A stretch of 64,000 nt of DNA from Corallococcus macrosporus (lineage in GTDB: Bacteria > Myxococcota > Myxococcia > Myxococcales > Myxococcaceae): positions 109,999 to 173,998 of the forward strand of contig NZ_JAFIMU010000003.1 in the NCBI RefSeq assembly GCF_017302985.1, read 5' to 3'. Position numbers and translations under genes: made by a program. Below the pieces are notes generated by a model. The model saw only the letters and a list, made by a program, of their open reading frames with translations, made no database searches and was not told where the DNA came from. Positions 35,018 through 46,965 of the stretch are shown here, in pieces; the first letter of the stretch is position 1; each line of letters opens with the position of its first letter.

Positions 35018-36679
35018 ATGATGATGAAGAGAAGGGGCGCGCTCTGTGCGCTGCTCCTGGCCGTGCTGTCCGCCTGTGGCTCTGAAGATGAAATGGGCCA
35101 GGTGCGTGGACACGTCACGACGGAAGCGGGGGACGCGCTGGCGGGCGTCCAGGTCCGCGTGGACGGAACGAACACCGTGGCCACGTCGAATTCGCTGGGC
35201 GAATTCACCCTGCCGGACCTGAAGCCCGGCGGGCACACGCTGGTGGCGGCCCATCCGGACTACGTCGACAGCTCGCAGCCGGTGCAGGTCCAGGCCGGAG
35301 CGACGGCGGAGGTGTCGCTCAAGCTCGTGCTCGCGCTGGGGAAGGTGACGGGGACCGTTCAGATGGAGGACTCCAGCGCTCCGGCGGGGGTCGTCGTCTC
35401 CATTGCTGGCACCGACCTCACCGCGGTGACGGACGCGCGGGGCGCCTTCACGTTCCCCTCGGTGCTCCCGGGTGCCCGGACCGTGGTGGCGCGCATGGAC
35501 CACTACCAGAAGGCCTCCCGGAACCTGGTCGTGGTGCGCGACGAGAACCCCTCCGTGGACCTGGTGCTGGTCCGCGACGGAGCCCCGGAGGTCACCGTCC
35601 CCCTGCTGTCGGTGCAGGGCGGCGTCCTCACGATCACGGGCGGGCCCTTCGGGAGGGCGCGTGGCGAGAGCACGGTGACGGTGGGTGGGGTTCCGGTCGT
35701 GGAGTACGTCTCCTGGACGGACGACAAGGTGGTTGCGCGGGTGGCCGCGTCGCTCGCTTCGGGGAATCAGCCGGTGGTGGTGACGATGGGGGCGTCCTGG
35801 CGCCCGGCGGTCAGGGACTCGGTGCGCGTCCTGAGGGCCAGGACGGTGTTCGTCGAGCACTTCCGGGGCATGGGCATCCGGCCTGATGGCACCCTCGTGA
35901 CGTGGGGCAGATGGGGGTCGGGCAGCGAGGCTCCCACGCAGGAGGGGGGCCTGGTGGATGTCGCGAGTTCGGCCTACTTCAGCGTCGCGGTGAAGGGAGA
36001 CGGCTCGCCGGTGGTGTGGGGCAACGGAGCCTCGAACCTCCAGCCTCATGACGTGCACGACGGCGTGGCCGTGGCCTGCGCGGGCTACTCGTGCTTCGTG
36101 CTTCGGGCGGATGGGACGGTCATCCGGCTGAGCCTCAGCAAGGAGGCGGAGCTGGGTGACGCGGTTCCCCAGGGGCTGGCGGACGTGGTGGCCATCGACG
36201 GAGGCTTGACCCACATGGTCGCGGTGACGATGGACGGCCGCGTGGTGGCCTGGGGCGGCAATGAGTACACCGCGGCGACGGTCCCCGCGAACCTCACGGA
36301 CGTGGCGGAGGTGGCTGCGACGGGCAATCACACCGTGGTCCTCAAGCGGGACGGCACCGTGACGGGATTCGGATCCAACCTCTCGGGTGAAGGCTCCCCG
36401 CCCTCGGACCTCTCGGAGGTCGTCTCCGTGGGAGGAGGCACGCTGCACGGCTATGCCCTCACGAAGGCAGGCCAGGTGCGCTGCTGGGGCAATGGCTACG
36501 GTACGTGCGACCTGCCCGCGGAGGCGCAGTCCCAGGTCGCGCGGGTCGTGTCCGTCAAGGACGGAGTCTGGGGCCTGGTGCTCAAGCAGGACGGCACCCT
36601 GGTCTCCTGGAAGGGAGACAACGTCCATGATGACATTCCTCCTCCCCAGGGGCTCGTCCTGGCGGTGCCGCCTCTCTAG
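35018..36679 (+). CDS. Lipoprotein with carboxypeptidase-regulatory-like and RCC1-type repeats
   Basis: 553 residues. Signal peptide with lipobox LSAC near residue 20. Two carboxypeptidase-regulatory-like beta-sandwich repeats (about 28-105 and 110-185: GHVTTEAGDALAGVQVRVDG and TGTVQMEDSSAPAGVVVSIA), an IPT/TIG-like part near 190-270, then a seven-bladed-type RCC1/beta-propeller region (VAWGGNEYTAATVPANLTDV, VLKRDGTVTGFGSN). Surface-exposed protein of unknown binding function. Its N-terminal part resembles the lipoprotein encoded just downstream, suggesting duplication. Confidence 0.78.
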   Translation: MMMKRRGALCALLLAVLSACGSEDEMGQVRGHVTTEAGDALAGVQVRVDGTNTVATSNSLGEFTLPDLKPGGHTLVAAHPDYVDSSQPVQVQAGATAEVSLKLVLALGKVTGTVQMEDSSAPAGVVVSIAGTDLTAVTDARGAFTFPSVLPGARTVVARMDHYQKASRNLVVVRDENPSVDLVLVRDGAPEVTVPLLSVQGGVLTITGGPFGRARGESTVTVGGVPVVEYVSWTDDKVVARVAASLASGNQPVVVTMGASWRPAVRDSVRVLRARTVFVEHFRGMGIRPDGTLVTWGRWGSGSEAPTQEGGLVDVASSAYFSVAVKGDGSPVVWGNGASNLQPHDVHDGVAVACAGYSCFVLRADGTVIRLSLSKEAELGDAVPQGLADVVAIDGGLTHMVAVTMDGRVVAWGGNEYTAATVPANLTDVAEVAATGNHTVVLKRDGTVTGFGSNLSGEGSPPSDLSEVVSVGGGTLHGYALTKAGQVRCWGNGYGTCDLPAEAQSQVARVVSVKDGVWGLVLKQDGTLVSWKGDNVHDDIPPPQGLVLAVPPL

Positions 36680-36841
36680 GCGGAGCGACGTCACGGTGAA
36701 GTGAAGGAGCGGTCTGGGAGGATGAATTCCCAGGCCGCTTCGTCGTCTGGAGAGGCACCGGACGCACCGCCGAGCCCCGCCGAGGGCCAGGTGCCGAAGG
36801 ACTCGCGCCGGCCGGAGCGCGCTCACCAGGAAACCCCACCC

Positions 36842-37456
36842 ATGATGAACCTGAAGACGCGAGGCAGCGTGCTCTGCGCGCTCCTGATGGCTGTTGTGTT
36901 GTCCGCTTGCGACCCCGACGCGGATCCCTCCAAGGACCCGGGCAATCAGCAGCCCCGCCCCGGGCGCGTGACGGGCGTCGTGCTGACGGAGGAGGGCGCG
37001 CCGCTCAAGGACTTCGACGTCACGCTCCTGGAGACCGGCAAGACGGTCACCACGGACGCGCAGGGCAAGTTCACCTTCGAGTCGCTTCCGCCGGCCACCT
37101 ACGGGCTCTCGGCCTCGGGGCCGGGCTACGACGGAGCCATCCAGGAGGTCGAGGTGGAGGCGGGCATGACCGTCGCCATGTCCTTCAACCTGAAGGCCAC
37201 GGTCATCCGCGTGTCCGGCAGGGTCCAGCAGCAGGACGGAACGCCGGTGGGCGGCGCCTACCTTTCCATCCTGGATCAGGAGACGAAGGAGGTCCTGAAG
37301 CGCGTCACCGCGAACGCTCAGGGCGAGTTCACCGTGGACCTGGCGCCCGGCCTCTACACCCTCGAGGCGGAGCGCGATGGCTTCGAGACGTACTCGGACT
37401 ACCTCATCGTGATCCAGGATCCGGATCCGGTGATCATCACCCTTCAGTCCGTGTAG
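36842..37456 (+). CDS. Lipoprotein with two carboxypeptidase-regulatory-like domains
   Basis: 204 residues. Signal peptide with lipobox LSAC (MAVVLSACDPDADPS), then two beta-sandwich repeats (GRVTGVVLTEEGAPLKDFDV and SGRVQQQDGTPVGGAYLSIL). It is a shorter relative of the preceding lipoprotein without the RCC1 part. ATG at 36842 follows CAGGAAA; a longer frame upstream lacks a signal sequence. The last 13 bases overlap the end of the convergent gene on the other strand. Confidence 0.75.
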   Translation: MMNLKTRGSVLCALLMAVVLSACDPDADPSKDPGNQQPRPGRVTGVVLTEEGAPLKDFDVTLLETGKTVTTDAQGKFTFESLPPATYGLSASGPGYDGAIQEVEVEAGMTVAMSFNLKATVIRVSGRVQQQDGTPVGGAYLSILDQETKEVLKRVTANAQGEFTVDLAPGLYTLEAERDGFETYSDYLIVIQDPDPVIITLQSV

Positions 37457-38187
37457 GCGAAGGCGTGCCAGCTCAGGTCCGGGCTGCCACGGAAGAGGAA
37501 GATGGCCGCGTGGCCGGAGAGGTTTCCGACCGCGGCCCAGGTGTCCTTGAGCGCGCGCGGATCCAATCCCAGCCGCGCGGGCGGCTTGCCGTACTTCTTC
37601 TCCATCTCCGCGATGGGCAGCACCTCGATGTCGTAGAGCGTGACGAGGTCCGTGCGCCGCGCGCGCAGCTGCTTCACCCAGGCCTGCACCAGCTCGTCCG
37701 GGGTGTTGAAGCGCTTGTCCTCCAGCTGGAACGGGTACGACAGCTCCGCGGACGCGTTGCGCACGTCCCCCGTCAGCAGGCTCTGGAAGAGGAAGCGCGC
37801 TTCGTTGTGGATGATCGAACGGGCGATGCCTTCCGGGGTCAGGTCCTCCTCGCTGGGGCGCGAGGCCTCTCGCAGCTTGCCCAGGTCGACGGTGCCCGCG
37901 CTGGAGGGGGTGGGCGGCGTCGGTGGGCGCGCGGTGGGGGACACGGGCGTGGCGGCCGGGGCCGGGGCCGGAGTGGGCGCTGGCGTGGCCTTGCGCGGGG
38001 CCGGCGTGGGAGCCGCCGCCGGAGGCTGGGCCGGAGTCGGCGCGGCGGGGGCCGGAGTGGGCTCGGCCGGAGCCTGGGCGGGGGCCGGGGTGGGCTCGGC
38101 GGGGGCGGGCGTGGCGGCCGGAGCGGTGTCCTGGGCGAGGGCGGGCGCGGAGAGAAGGACGAGCAGGGCCAGGGGCCAGCGACGCAT
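37444..38187 (-). CDS. Exported Pro/Ala-rich hypothetical protein
   Basis: 247 residues. Signal peptide (MRRWPLALLVLLSAPALAQ), a long Pro/Ala/Thr linker (about 20-105) that may span the periplasm or cell wall, and a globular C-terminal domain (about 110-247, LTPEGIARSIIHNEARFLFQ ... ATYDIE-like strands, ending WHAFAYTD). The C-terminal part could be SnoaL/NTF2-like, not certain. ATG at 38187 follows GGAGG. Divergent from carB and overlapping the upstream lipoprotein gene tail to tail. Confidence 0.7.
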   Translation of the reverse strand: MRRWPLALLVLLSAPALAQDTAPAATPAPAEPTPAPAQAPAEPTPAPAAPTPAQPPAAAPTPAPRKATPAPTPAPAPAATPVSPTARPPTPPTPSSAGTVDLGKLREASRPSEEDLTPEGIARSIIHNEARFLFQSLLTGDVRNASAELSYPFQLEDKRFNTPDELVQAWVKQLRARRTDLVTLYDIEVLPIAEMEKKYGKPPARLGLDPRALKDTWAAVGNLSGHAAIFLFRGSPDLSWHAFAYTD

Positions 38188-38329
38188 GGAACCTCCGGAA
38201 GGAAGCGCGGCAGCGTAGCAGAGGACGCCGGGCCGGGGTCCCCCGAGCGGGCAGGCATCGGACGGTCCCTCCGCATGGCACAACGCACCGCGTGCATGTG
38301 GGGGCGGACGTTGGTATGGGGGGCGCCCG

Positions 38330-41581
<3,252 letters not shown>

Positions 41582-41594
41582 CGTCGTGAAGGTT

Positions 41595-41622
41595 CGCGGC
41601 CCCCGGGTGACCGGGGGCCGCG
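41595..41622. terminator. Hairpin after carB
   Basis: CGCGGCCCCCGG-GTGA-CCGGGGGCCGCG, a perfect 12-pair stem with a four-base loop between the ends of carB and the convergent gene on the minus strand. No T-run, but the stem is very stable and can serve both directions. Confidence 0.7.
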
Positions 41623-41623
41623 G

Positions 41624-42337
41624 TCATGGCTGGGGTGGCTCATCCGGGGGCTGGAGCCGGCAGCACCAGATGACACCTGAGCAGCCATCGACCCGCTTCT
41701 CTCCAGACTTGCAAGTCACGGGATGGCAGAACCTGCCATCCAGCGAAGGATTCTCCTCCCCGTCAATGACGTCCCCGGGAGAGCCGCGAGAGTCCGCTCG
41801 GCGTTTGTCCAAGGCGCAGGCGGCGACGCGCCGGCAAGACCCATCGTCAATCAACGGAGGCCAGGGCCCGTCGAGGAAGTCCTCAGGGGCGTAGCGGTCC
41901 TTGGGGAGGTCTCCGGTATACGTCAGCAGATCCGAATCGAGGGCACCGGGAGAGGCACACCGTTGCACAGGGCCCCAGGGCTTGAACTCAAGCACTTCGA
42001 ACTCAGGGAAGCTGGCGCACTCTCGAAACTCACGGAGCTTGCCTGTAAATCGTCCGCGGACCCGGTACCGGCCCTGTTCCCAGACATTGCGGCGCAGCCG
42101 CTCGTTAGGCTGGTTCGCCCCCACCGGCAGGACCCGCTTGAAAGGGCCTGCGTCTGACTTTGAAAGATTCAACAGGTCCACGTCGCAGTCCGAGGTCCGC
42201 TCCGCGAAGTACTCTGGCACCACCTCTGGTGCATTGGGCGGGGTTGGCATGGACGGGGAGGGTGTGCGGTAGGAGTAGAGGCCCACAATCCCAATGGCGA
42301 CCAGTGTCAGGGCTGCCAGGTACCCGCGCGACCTCAT
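41624..42337 (-). CDS. Membrane-anchored Cys-containing hypothetical protein
   Basis: 237 residues. One N-terminal membrane helix (GYLAALTLVAIGIVGLYSY) and a soluble, presumably periplasmic part with Cys spread through it, most densely at the end (FCHPVTCKSGEKRVDGCSG then VIWCC). The ATG at 42335-42337 overlaps the stop of the upstream gene (TGATG), so both are made together. It is last in the T6SS-linked accessory region; a role as partner or immunity protein is only a guess. Confidence 0.62.
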   Translation of the reverse strand: MRSRGYLAALTLVAIGIVGLYSYRTPSPSMPTPPNAPEVVPEYFAERTSDCDVDLLNLSKSDAGPFKRVLPVGANQPNERLRRNVWEQGRYRVRGRFTGKLREFRECASFPEFEVLEFKPWGPVQRCASPGALDSDLLTYTGDLPKDRYAPEDFLDGPWPPLIDDGSCRRVAACALDKRRADSRGSPGDVIDGEENPSLDGRFCHPVTCKSGEKRVDGCSGVIWCCRLQPPDEPPQP

Positions 42338-43107
42338 CAATCCACCTGTTCTCCGGTCTTCGAGTGGAGCAGCCGCGGGGCCGACGCCTTGACGTGTTGA
42401 TACCACAGGGCTCCGGCACTGAGTGTGACCATGCCCCCGTTGGCATGGATTTTCCTGAAGTCCACCTTCTCCGAGGCACCCTCCGCGAAAACTGAGAGCG
42501 CATTGGCCCACTTTTCTGCGAAGGCCTTCGTATTGCAGCCGAAGAACTTGTGGGGATGGGTCGCCGCTTTTTGTGGGACAAAAGAGAACGCGGCAATCTT
42601 CTTGATGTCCTCGCAGCTCAGGATCGCATCGGAGTCGGGCGAGACGGCCACGTGGTCGCTGGCACGGTGATTCAGCGAGAGCCACAGGTCATCCCTGGCA
42701 TGACCGTAGAACCAGACCCGGCTCACCTTGGTGCCCTTGAGCTTGTTGATGTAGTCCCAGAATCCCTGGGCCGTCGAGAGGCCCACATACTTCCAGCCGC
42801 GGTCCTTGGCGCCGGACCTGAGGTGGTCAAGATAATTCAGCTTGTGCCGGTTCTTGATCTTAAGGGTGTGCCCGTATTGGGTCGGCGCTGACGTCTGACT
42901 GGCCAGATCGCTGGTCCAACGGTCCTTGTAGGCGGGCTCAAAAATCAGCCAGTGCACGTCCTCTGTCTTTGGATCGTGCAGCGTACCTCCATTTGACCGG
43001 AGCAGCGGAGCGGTGACGAAGTTGTCCCAGCTCTGGTCATGCAGCTCCGGGTCCTTGGGATCATAGGTGGAGGGGCCACCCGAGAGAATGATGAAGGCAT
43101 TCTTCAC
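42337..43107 (-). CDS. Hypothetical protein, possible clan CD (caspase-like) fold
   Basis: 256 residues, no signal peptide. Two hydrophobic strands end in candidate catalytic residues: VSRVWFYGHARDD (His near residue 142) and THPHKFFGCNTKAF (Cys about 50 residues later), an order and spacing like clan CD peptidases, although the classic His-Gly is replaced by His-Ala. No family is recognised with confidence. GTG at 43105-43107 is chosen because AGGAGGGAGG lies directly upstream. Translationally coupled to the Cys-containing protein downstream. Confidence 0.6.
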   Translation of the reverse strand: MKNAFIILSGGPSTYDPKDPELHDQSWDNFVTAPLLRSNGGTLHDPKTEDVHWLIFEPAYKDRWTSDLASQTSAPTQYGHTLKIKNRHKLNYLDHLRSGAKDRGWKYVGLSTAQGFWDYINKLKGTKVSRVWFYGHARDDLWLSLNHRASDHVAVSPDSDAILSCEDIKKIAAFSFVPQKAATHPHKFFGCNTKAFAEKWANALSVFAEGASEKVDFRKIHANGGMVTLSAGALWYQHVKASAPRLLHSKTGEQVD

Positions 43108-43141
43108 GACGTCCTCCCTCCTGGAAATGGTGACCCGTAAC

Positions 43142-44646
43142 TCATGTGGAGTGAGAGGAAACCCATGGATCACTCTGCATGTGTCGGGGCAGGGGCTTGC
43201 CATTGTTGGCGTAATCGAGCTTGTTGTCACCGCTCGTGTAGACGACGCGTGGGTCGGACGGCAGCGTCGCATCGCCACCGAAGCCGGCGAGTGAGTCGTG
43301 AACATAGGTGTCGAAGAACGTGATGATCCCCGCGTCCTTCAAGCCCTTGCCCGTGGACTCCGCCTCAAAGGCCTCCAGTAGCGCGCGATAGTGCGGCCGC
43401 AGATTGTCTCGCCCATACGTCCGGGCAAGTTGCTGGAGCTTCAATGCATCCGCCAGGAACTGCGCGTCGTAGATGCCCGAGTTCTTCGCGAATGAGCCAT
43501 CCGAGCTGGGCAGCGTGTCCAGGAGGGACTTCTTCGCGAGGTTGCGCTCTTCTTTCCATACGGGCTCGTAGGCGGCCAGCACGGTCTGGTCAGCGGTGAG
43601 CGTGCCCGCGCCGCGGGCCTTCTGGTTGAGCAAGATCTTGCGAAAGCGCCACTGGTAGTAGTGCTTCATGTGGGACAGCAGCAGGGCTCCCACCGGCTTT
43701 CCTCCCCGTCCGGCGCAGTCCATGTAGTGGCTGAAACTGCTCAGGAGGGATGCGAACGCTGACTTGCTGGAGGAGTCCTCGCCGAAATCCTTCTGCTTGA
43801 GGGGAAGGGGACTTGCCGCCTCCAGGGGAACCCCGGCCTTGATGGCCTCAAGCCGCATCCCCCTCAGGGGAATGAGGCTCAAGAACGAGCCGGCCTCGGT
43901 GCTGCGAGCCCCTTCTCCCGGGCGATAGCCGCCACCGACGTCCGAATGCGATCCCGGGTAGACCATCTCACGGCAGTTCTTCGGGTAGCGCAAGCCCTGA
44001 AGCACGCTGTCCAGAGGGAACGAGTTGCGGATTTCGTGGGCCGCCACCATGTGGACGCAGTCTTCCACCATGGCGGGGATGCGGAGGTCGTCCGCCCAGG
44101 TCATATGGCCATTCGCCAAGCCTGACGCGGGGTCCGCGCCGGGTGTACCACCCGAGGCGAAGGCGATTTCTGCAAGTGAGCTGCCGCCGCTGTTTTGACG
44201 AATCTTGAGCCCTTTTTCCAGGCTCAGCAGGTTCAATGCAATACCTCGTGCCTGCCTGACGTTGGTACTCAACGGCACGCCCACCCAAACCCCTGGCCCA
44301 GCTTCGTGCCGCCAGGGTCGCCAATCTCCTTGAAGCGCGTCCCGATACCAGGGAGGTAGTAACTGAAGACACCCGCAGAACTGGTCTCCAAGTGTGCGCG
44401 GAACAGGCGTGCGACGTTGCTGTGCTCCTCGGTGCCGAGGTCGGCGTCCAGGTTGTTGCCAGTGCCGTCGAAGAAGAACGTGACCTTGAGAGCCTGCGGC
44501 ACGGTGGCTGGGACGTCCTGCGGAGCCAGGGCAGTCTTGACGCTGGGGGCACGCGCTGTGCCCTCGGTATTGACGTTGGCCAGAGAGGCCGCCTGGATCA
44601 ACAGCCTGGGAGACTGCTGCTTGCCCTGCTCATGGGTCATCGCCAT
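43142..44646 (-). pseudogene. Tle1-like T6SS phospholipase (DUF2235), frame-broken and lacking the Ser motif
   Basis: Two pieces in different frames make up one DUF2235-type protein. The upstream piece (44646 to the stop at 44269) carries VTFFFDGTGNNLDADLGTEE and YYLPGIGTRFKEIGDPGGTK. The downstream piece, from about 44284 to 43142, carries NGHMTWADDLRIP, VHMVAAHEIRNSFPLDSV, YPGSHSDVGGGYRPGEG and the C-terminal FFDTYVHDSLAGF. The GFSRG-type nucleophile motif expected between them is absent, so a deletion plus frameshift near 44270-44284 is likely. Intact Tle1 enzymes are T6SS-delivered phospholipases that hydrolyse target-cell membrane lipids. The DUF3304 gene upstream overlaps by 17 bases. 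Annotation as inactive is an inference. Confidence 0.7.
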
Positions 44647-45220
44647 CACGACACCTGGCCGACTGCTCGTCCTGGACCGAGTTGCCAGTGGGCTTGCGCC
44701 TGCCCGCGTCCACCCGGTCGAGCTTCAACTTCAAGTCTGGGTAGCCTTCCGTGACTTCCGCCTCGATGTGCCCATCCGGAAAGAAGTGCACTCCGAGATG
44801 CCAGGGATTCGCGGTGCCAATCCCCTTGAGCTGGACGGCCTTCTCACACCAACGCTTCCGCTCCCGGGTCCACCGGAGGGTCAGCTCCACGGGGAACCTC
44901 GTGCCAGGCGAGAGCCCCACACAGCAGGTTCCCTTGCCGCCACCGCTGTCGATCGAACTGACCTCGAGGTCGCCTCCGCCCTGGCCGTTCACCTCGAAGC
45001 TGTCGATGGCGAGGTCGGTGTAGTTGTACCCGTAGATTTCGAGCGAGACGGGCTTCGCGAGACCCGCGGCCTCCTGCCTCCTCACGGGAGGGGCCTCCAA
45101 AGGCTTCGTCTCCGACGCGGGCTGCTTGCAAGAAGCGGCCAGCAGGAGGACTCCCAGCCACGCACTGCCGCGGAGACTCCTCACGGAGGGTCGTTCATAA
45201 ACCTTGGAGATCGTCGCCAT
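44630..45220 (-). CDS. DUF3304 lipoprotein, probable T6SS lipase partner
   Basis: 196 residues. Lipoprotein signal with lipobox AASC near residue 31, then a DUF3304 domain: VSLEIYGYNYTDLAIDSFEV, NGQGGGD, GGGKGTCCVGLSPGTRFPV and LGVHFFPDGHIEAEV. DUF3304 proteins are often encoded beside Tle1-type T6SS phospholipases and are plausible periplasmic immunity or accessory factors. Here the gene precedes a Tle1-like gene and overlaps its start, matching that arrangement. Immunity function is inferred, not shown. Confidence 0.78.
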   Translation of the reverse strand: MATISKVYERPSVRSLRGSAWLGVLLLAASCKQPASETKPLEAPPVRRQEAAGLAKPVSLEIYGYNYTDLAIDSFEVNGQGGGDLEVSSIDSGGGKGTCCVGLSPGTRFPVELTLRWTRERKRWCEKAVQLKGIGTANPWHLGVHFFPDGHIEAEVTEGYPDLKLKLDRVDAGRRKPTGNSVQDEQSARCRDGDDP

Positions 45221-45345
45221 TGAGTGGGTTTACCCGGTTGTCCCTACTCCTTCTACAGCAAGGCGATCTCCACTACCCAGCCGCGCGCAACCATCGTGAA
45301 GCTGTCTTCCTTATCGTGCCTGCGTGCCTGGTTTCAATGCCACCC

Positions 45346-46965
45346 CTACTCCTGCAACGAGCTTCGGACTGCTTCTTCCACCTGGGCGCCGTAGTATTTT
45401 TCGGCTATCCAAGAGGCGCCGAAACCAACAATGAATCCTACGATAGTACCAGCGACGGGAACCGAACTTCCACAGATCGCTCCGGTCACTCCAGTTGCAA
45501 GCGCTGCGGCTAGCCCGCCAGTAATACTCGAAGCGGCTCCGCGAACACCAACTGCCGCGTAATCGACTGAGCTGTGTGGCTTGTCATCGAGGGCGAGAAA
45601 AGCCATATTGATAGCGCCGCCGCCAATCGCGCTGCCTGCAAAAGTGCCTGGCGCCTTGGATAGAAACCAGTTTAATTGCGAGGCGAGATTGTTGGAGGCG
45701 AGGCCGAGTGAAATTCTCCCGCCGATAGTCGAATTGACAGCGACTTCCATGCCTCCTTGCGTGAAGCCACCTGCTGCGCCAGCGGCGGCTGCCTTCGAAG
45801 CTGGAATTACGCAGTCGTATGCTGATTTGTCGCCAGGGAGATTGAAAATGCAGAGAGCACCTTCGGCAAAAACCGAGATACCGGCACCAGCCGCAGCCCC
45901 GCGCATGCCGCCAATGCCCGCAGCACGAGCAGTGCCGAGTGCACCTCCGCCATGGCGAGCCATGAGGATTTGCTCGGGAAGTATTGCTTTCTCTATCTGC
46001 GCTTCTGTCAGGCCTGGATTTGATTTTTTAATTTCGTAGCGAAATTTCTCCAGCGCGTTCAAGGCCTCTGTTGTTATTCCGTTGCTGATAATTTTCTTGG
46101 AGATGAATGCTGTTGTCGATCCAAACAGCGTCCTTGCTTTTCGTGAAGCTTCCTCGTCAACCGAGTTGATGTGGGAATTAAGAATTCGATACGTGTCTAT
46201 TTTGATTCCGTTGATCCATGTTGGGTTCTGCTTTAGCGCCAAGTTGAAGATTCGTTCATAGAGCTTCCTCTTGTAGTTGGCCGGATCCTGGAGAGCGTCC
46301 TGGAGCGCTTTTACGTGGTCGTCATTGACTGCAAGGAGGCTTTTTTTGATTACCTCAATGAGTTGCTGTGGCTGCATGAATAGCGGGTAGATTTGTTTTG
46401 CAGCTTTTAACAATTTGCTTTTGTTTCCTCCGAGTATGTCGCTCAGGCCGTTCAGGTATGTGTCGAGATTGATGCTGGCGTTTGAGTTTGACGTGGCGCG
46501 TGAGCTTGTTTTTACTGAGACGAGTCGACCCCTGGGGTATTTGGAGTCAAATATAGGGCTGTTGTGTTTTTCTGAGTTGAGATTTCTTCTTGGGAGTATG
46601 CCGCCGGAGTTGGCGGATACTTCGCCGATGGTGCCTCTCCACTTGCTCTTTGATATGGTCGTGCTTCCGAGTTCCTTTGCGAATGCGTTCTGGATGGACC
46701 GAGCGAATTTTGGAGTGAACCCTATGGTATCGAGATATGTCGTCAGGGCTGTGATTTTGATTGTTGGAATTGAATGTTGAGTCAAGATGTTGATAAGTTG
46801 GCTTTCGGGGATTGTGTTTTGCGGATCCTTTTGGGCCTCGCTGGGGGGGATGCGTATGACGGTGGCCATGTCGCTGTGAAAATCAATCTTGAAGAACTCC
46901 TCTTCGGAGCGGGGTTGGCAGCTATTAAGCGGCTTGGGGCGGATGTCGTAGAGGCTTGTTTTCAT
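45346..46965 (-). CDS. AT-rich gene; protein with Gly/Ala-rich hydrophobic C-terminus, candidate effector
   Basis: 539 residues encoded in DNA visibly richer in A/T and with A/T-ending codons, unlike the surrounding genes. The N-terminal ~340 residues are polar, Lys/Asn/Ser-rich and mostly helical. From about residue 345 on, long Gly/Ala-rich hydrophobic stretches with glycine-zipper spacing appear (AAAAGAAGGFTQGGMEVAV, GSAIGGGAINMAFLAL, GTIVGFIVGFGASWI). This resembles membrane-inserting toxins in general layout, but no family is recognised. No ribosome site precedes the ATG, and the broken frame upstream suggests the true N-terminus may be lost. Foreign origin is likely. Confidence 0.6.
   Translation of the reverse strand: MKTSLYDIRPKPLNSCQPRSEEEFFKIDFHSDMATVIRIPPSEAQKDPQNTIPESQLINILTQHSIPTIKITALTTYLDTIGFTPKFARSIQNAFAKELGSTTISKSKWRGTIGEVSANSGGILPRRNLNSEKHNSPIFDSKYPRGRLVSVKTSSRATSNSNASINLDTYLNGLSDILGGNKSKLLKAAKQIYPLFMQPQQLIEVIKKSLLAVNDDHVKALQDALQDPANYKRKLYERIFNLALKQNPTWINGIKIDTYRILNSHINSVDEEASRKARTLFGSTTAFISKKIISNGITTEALNALEKFRYEIKKSNPGLTEAQIEKAILPEQILMARHGGGALGTARAAGIGGMRGAAAGAGISVFAEGALCIFNLPGDKSAYDCVIPASKAAAAGAAGGFTQGGMEVAVNSTIGGRISLGLASNNLASQLNWFLSKAPGTFAGSAIGGGAINMAFLALDDKPHSSVDYAAVGVRGAASSITGGLAAALATGVTGAICGSSVPVAGTIVGFIVGFGASWIAEKYYGAQVEEAVRSSLQE

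Noticed and set aside
34790..38281. Open frame of 1163 codons on the minus strand across the lipoprotein genes
   Set aside because: It covers several real plus-strand genes and an intergenic region, with basic low-complexity sequence; only the separate frame at 37444-38187 has a signal peptide and ribosome site.
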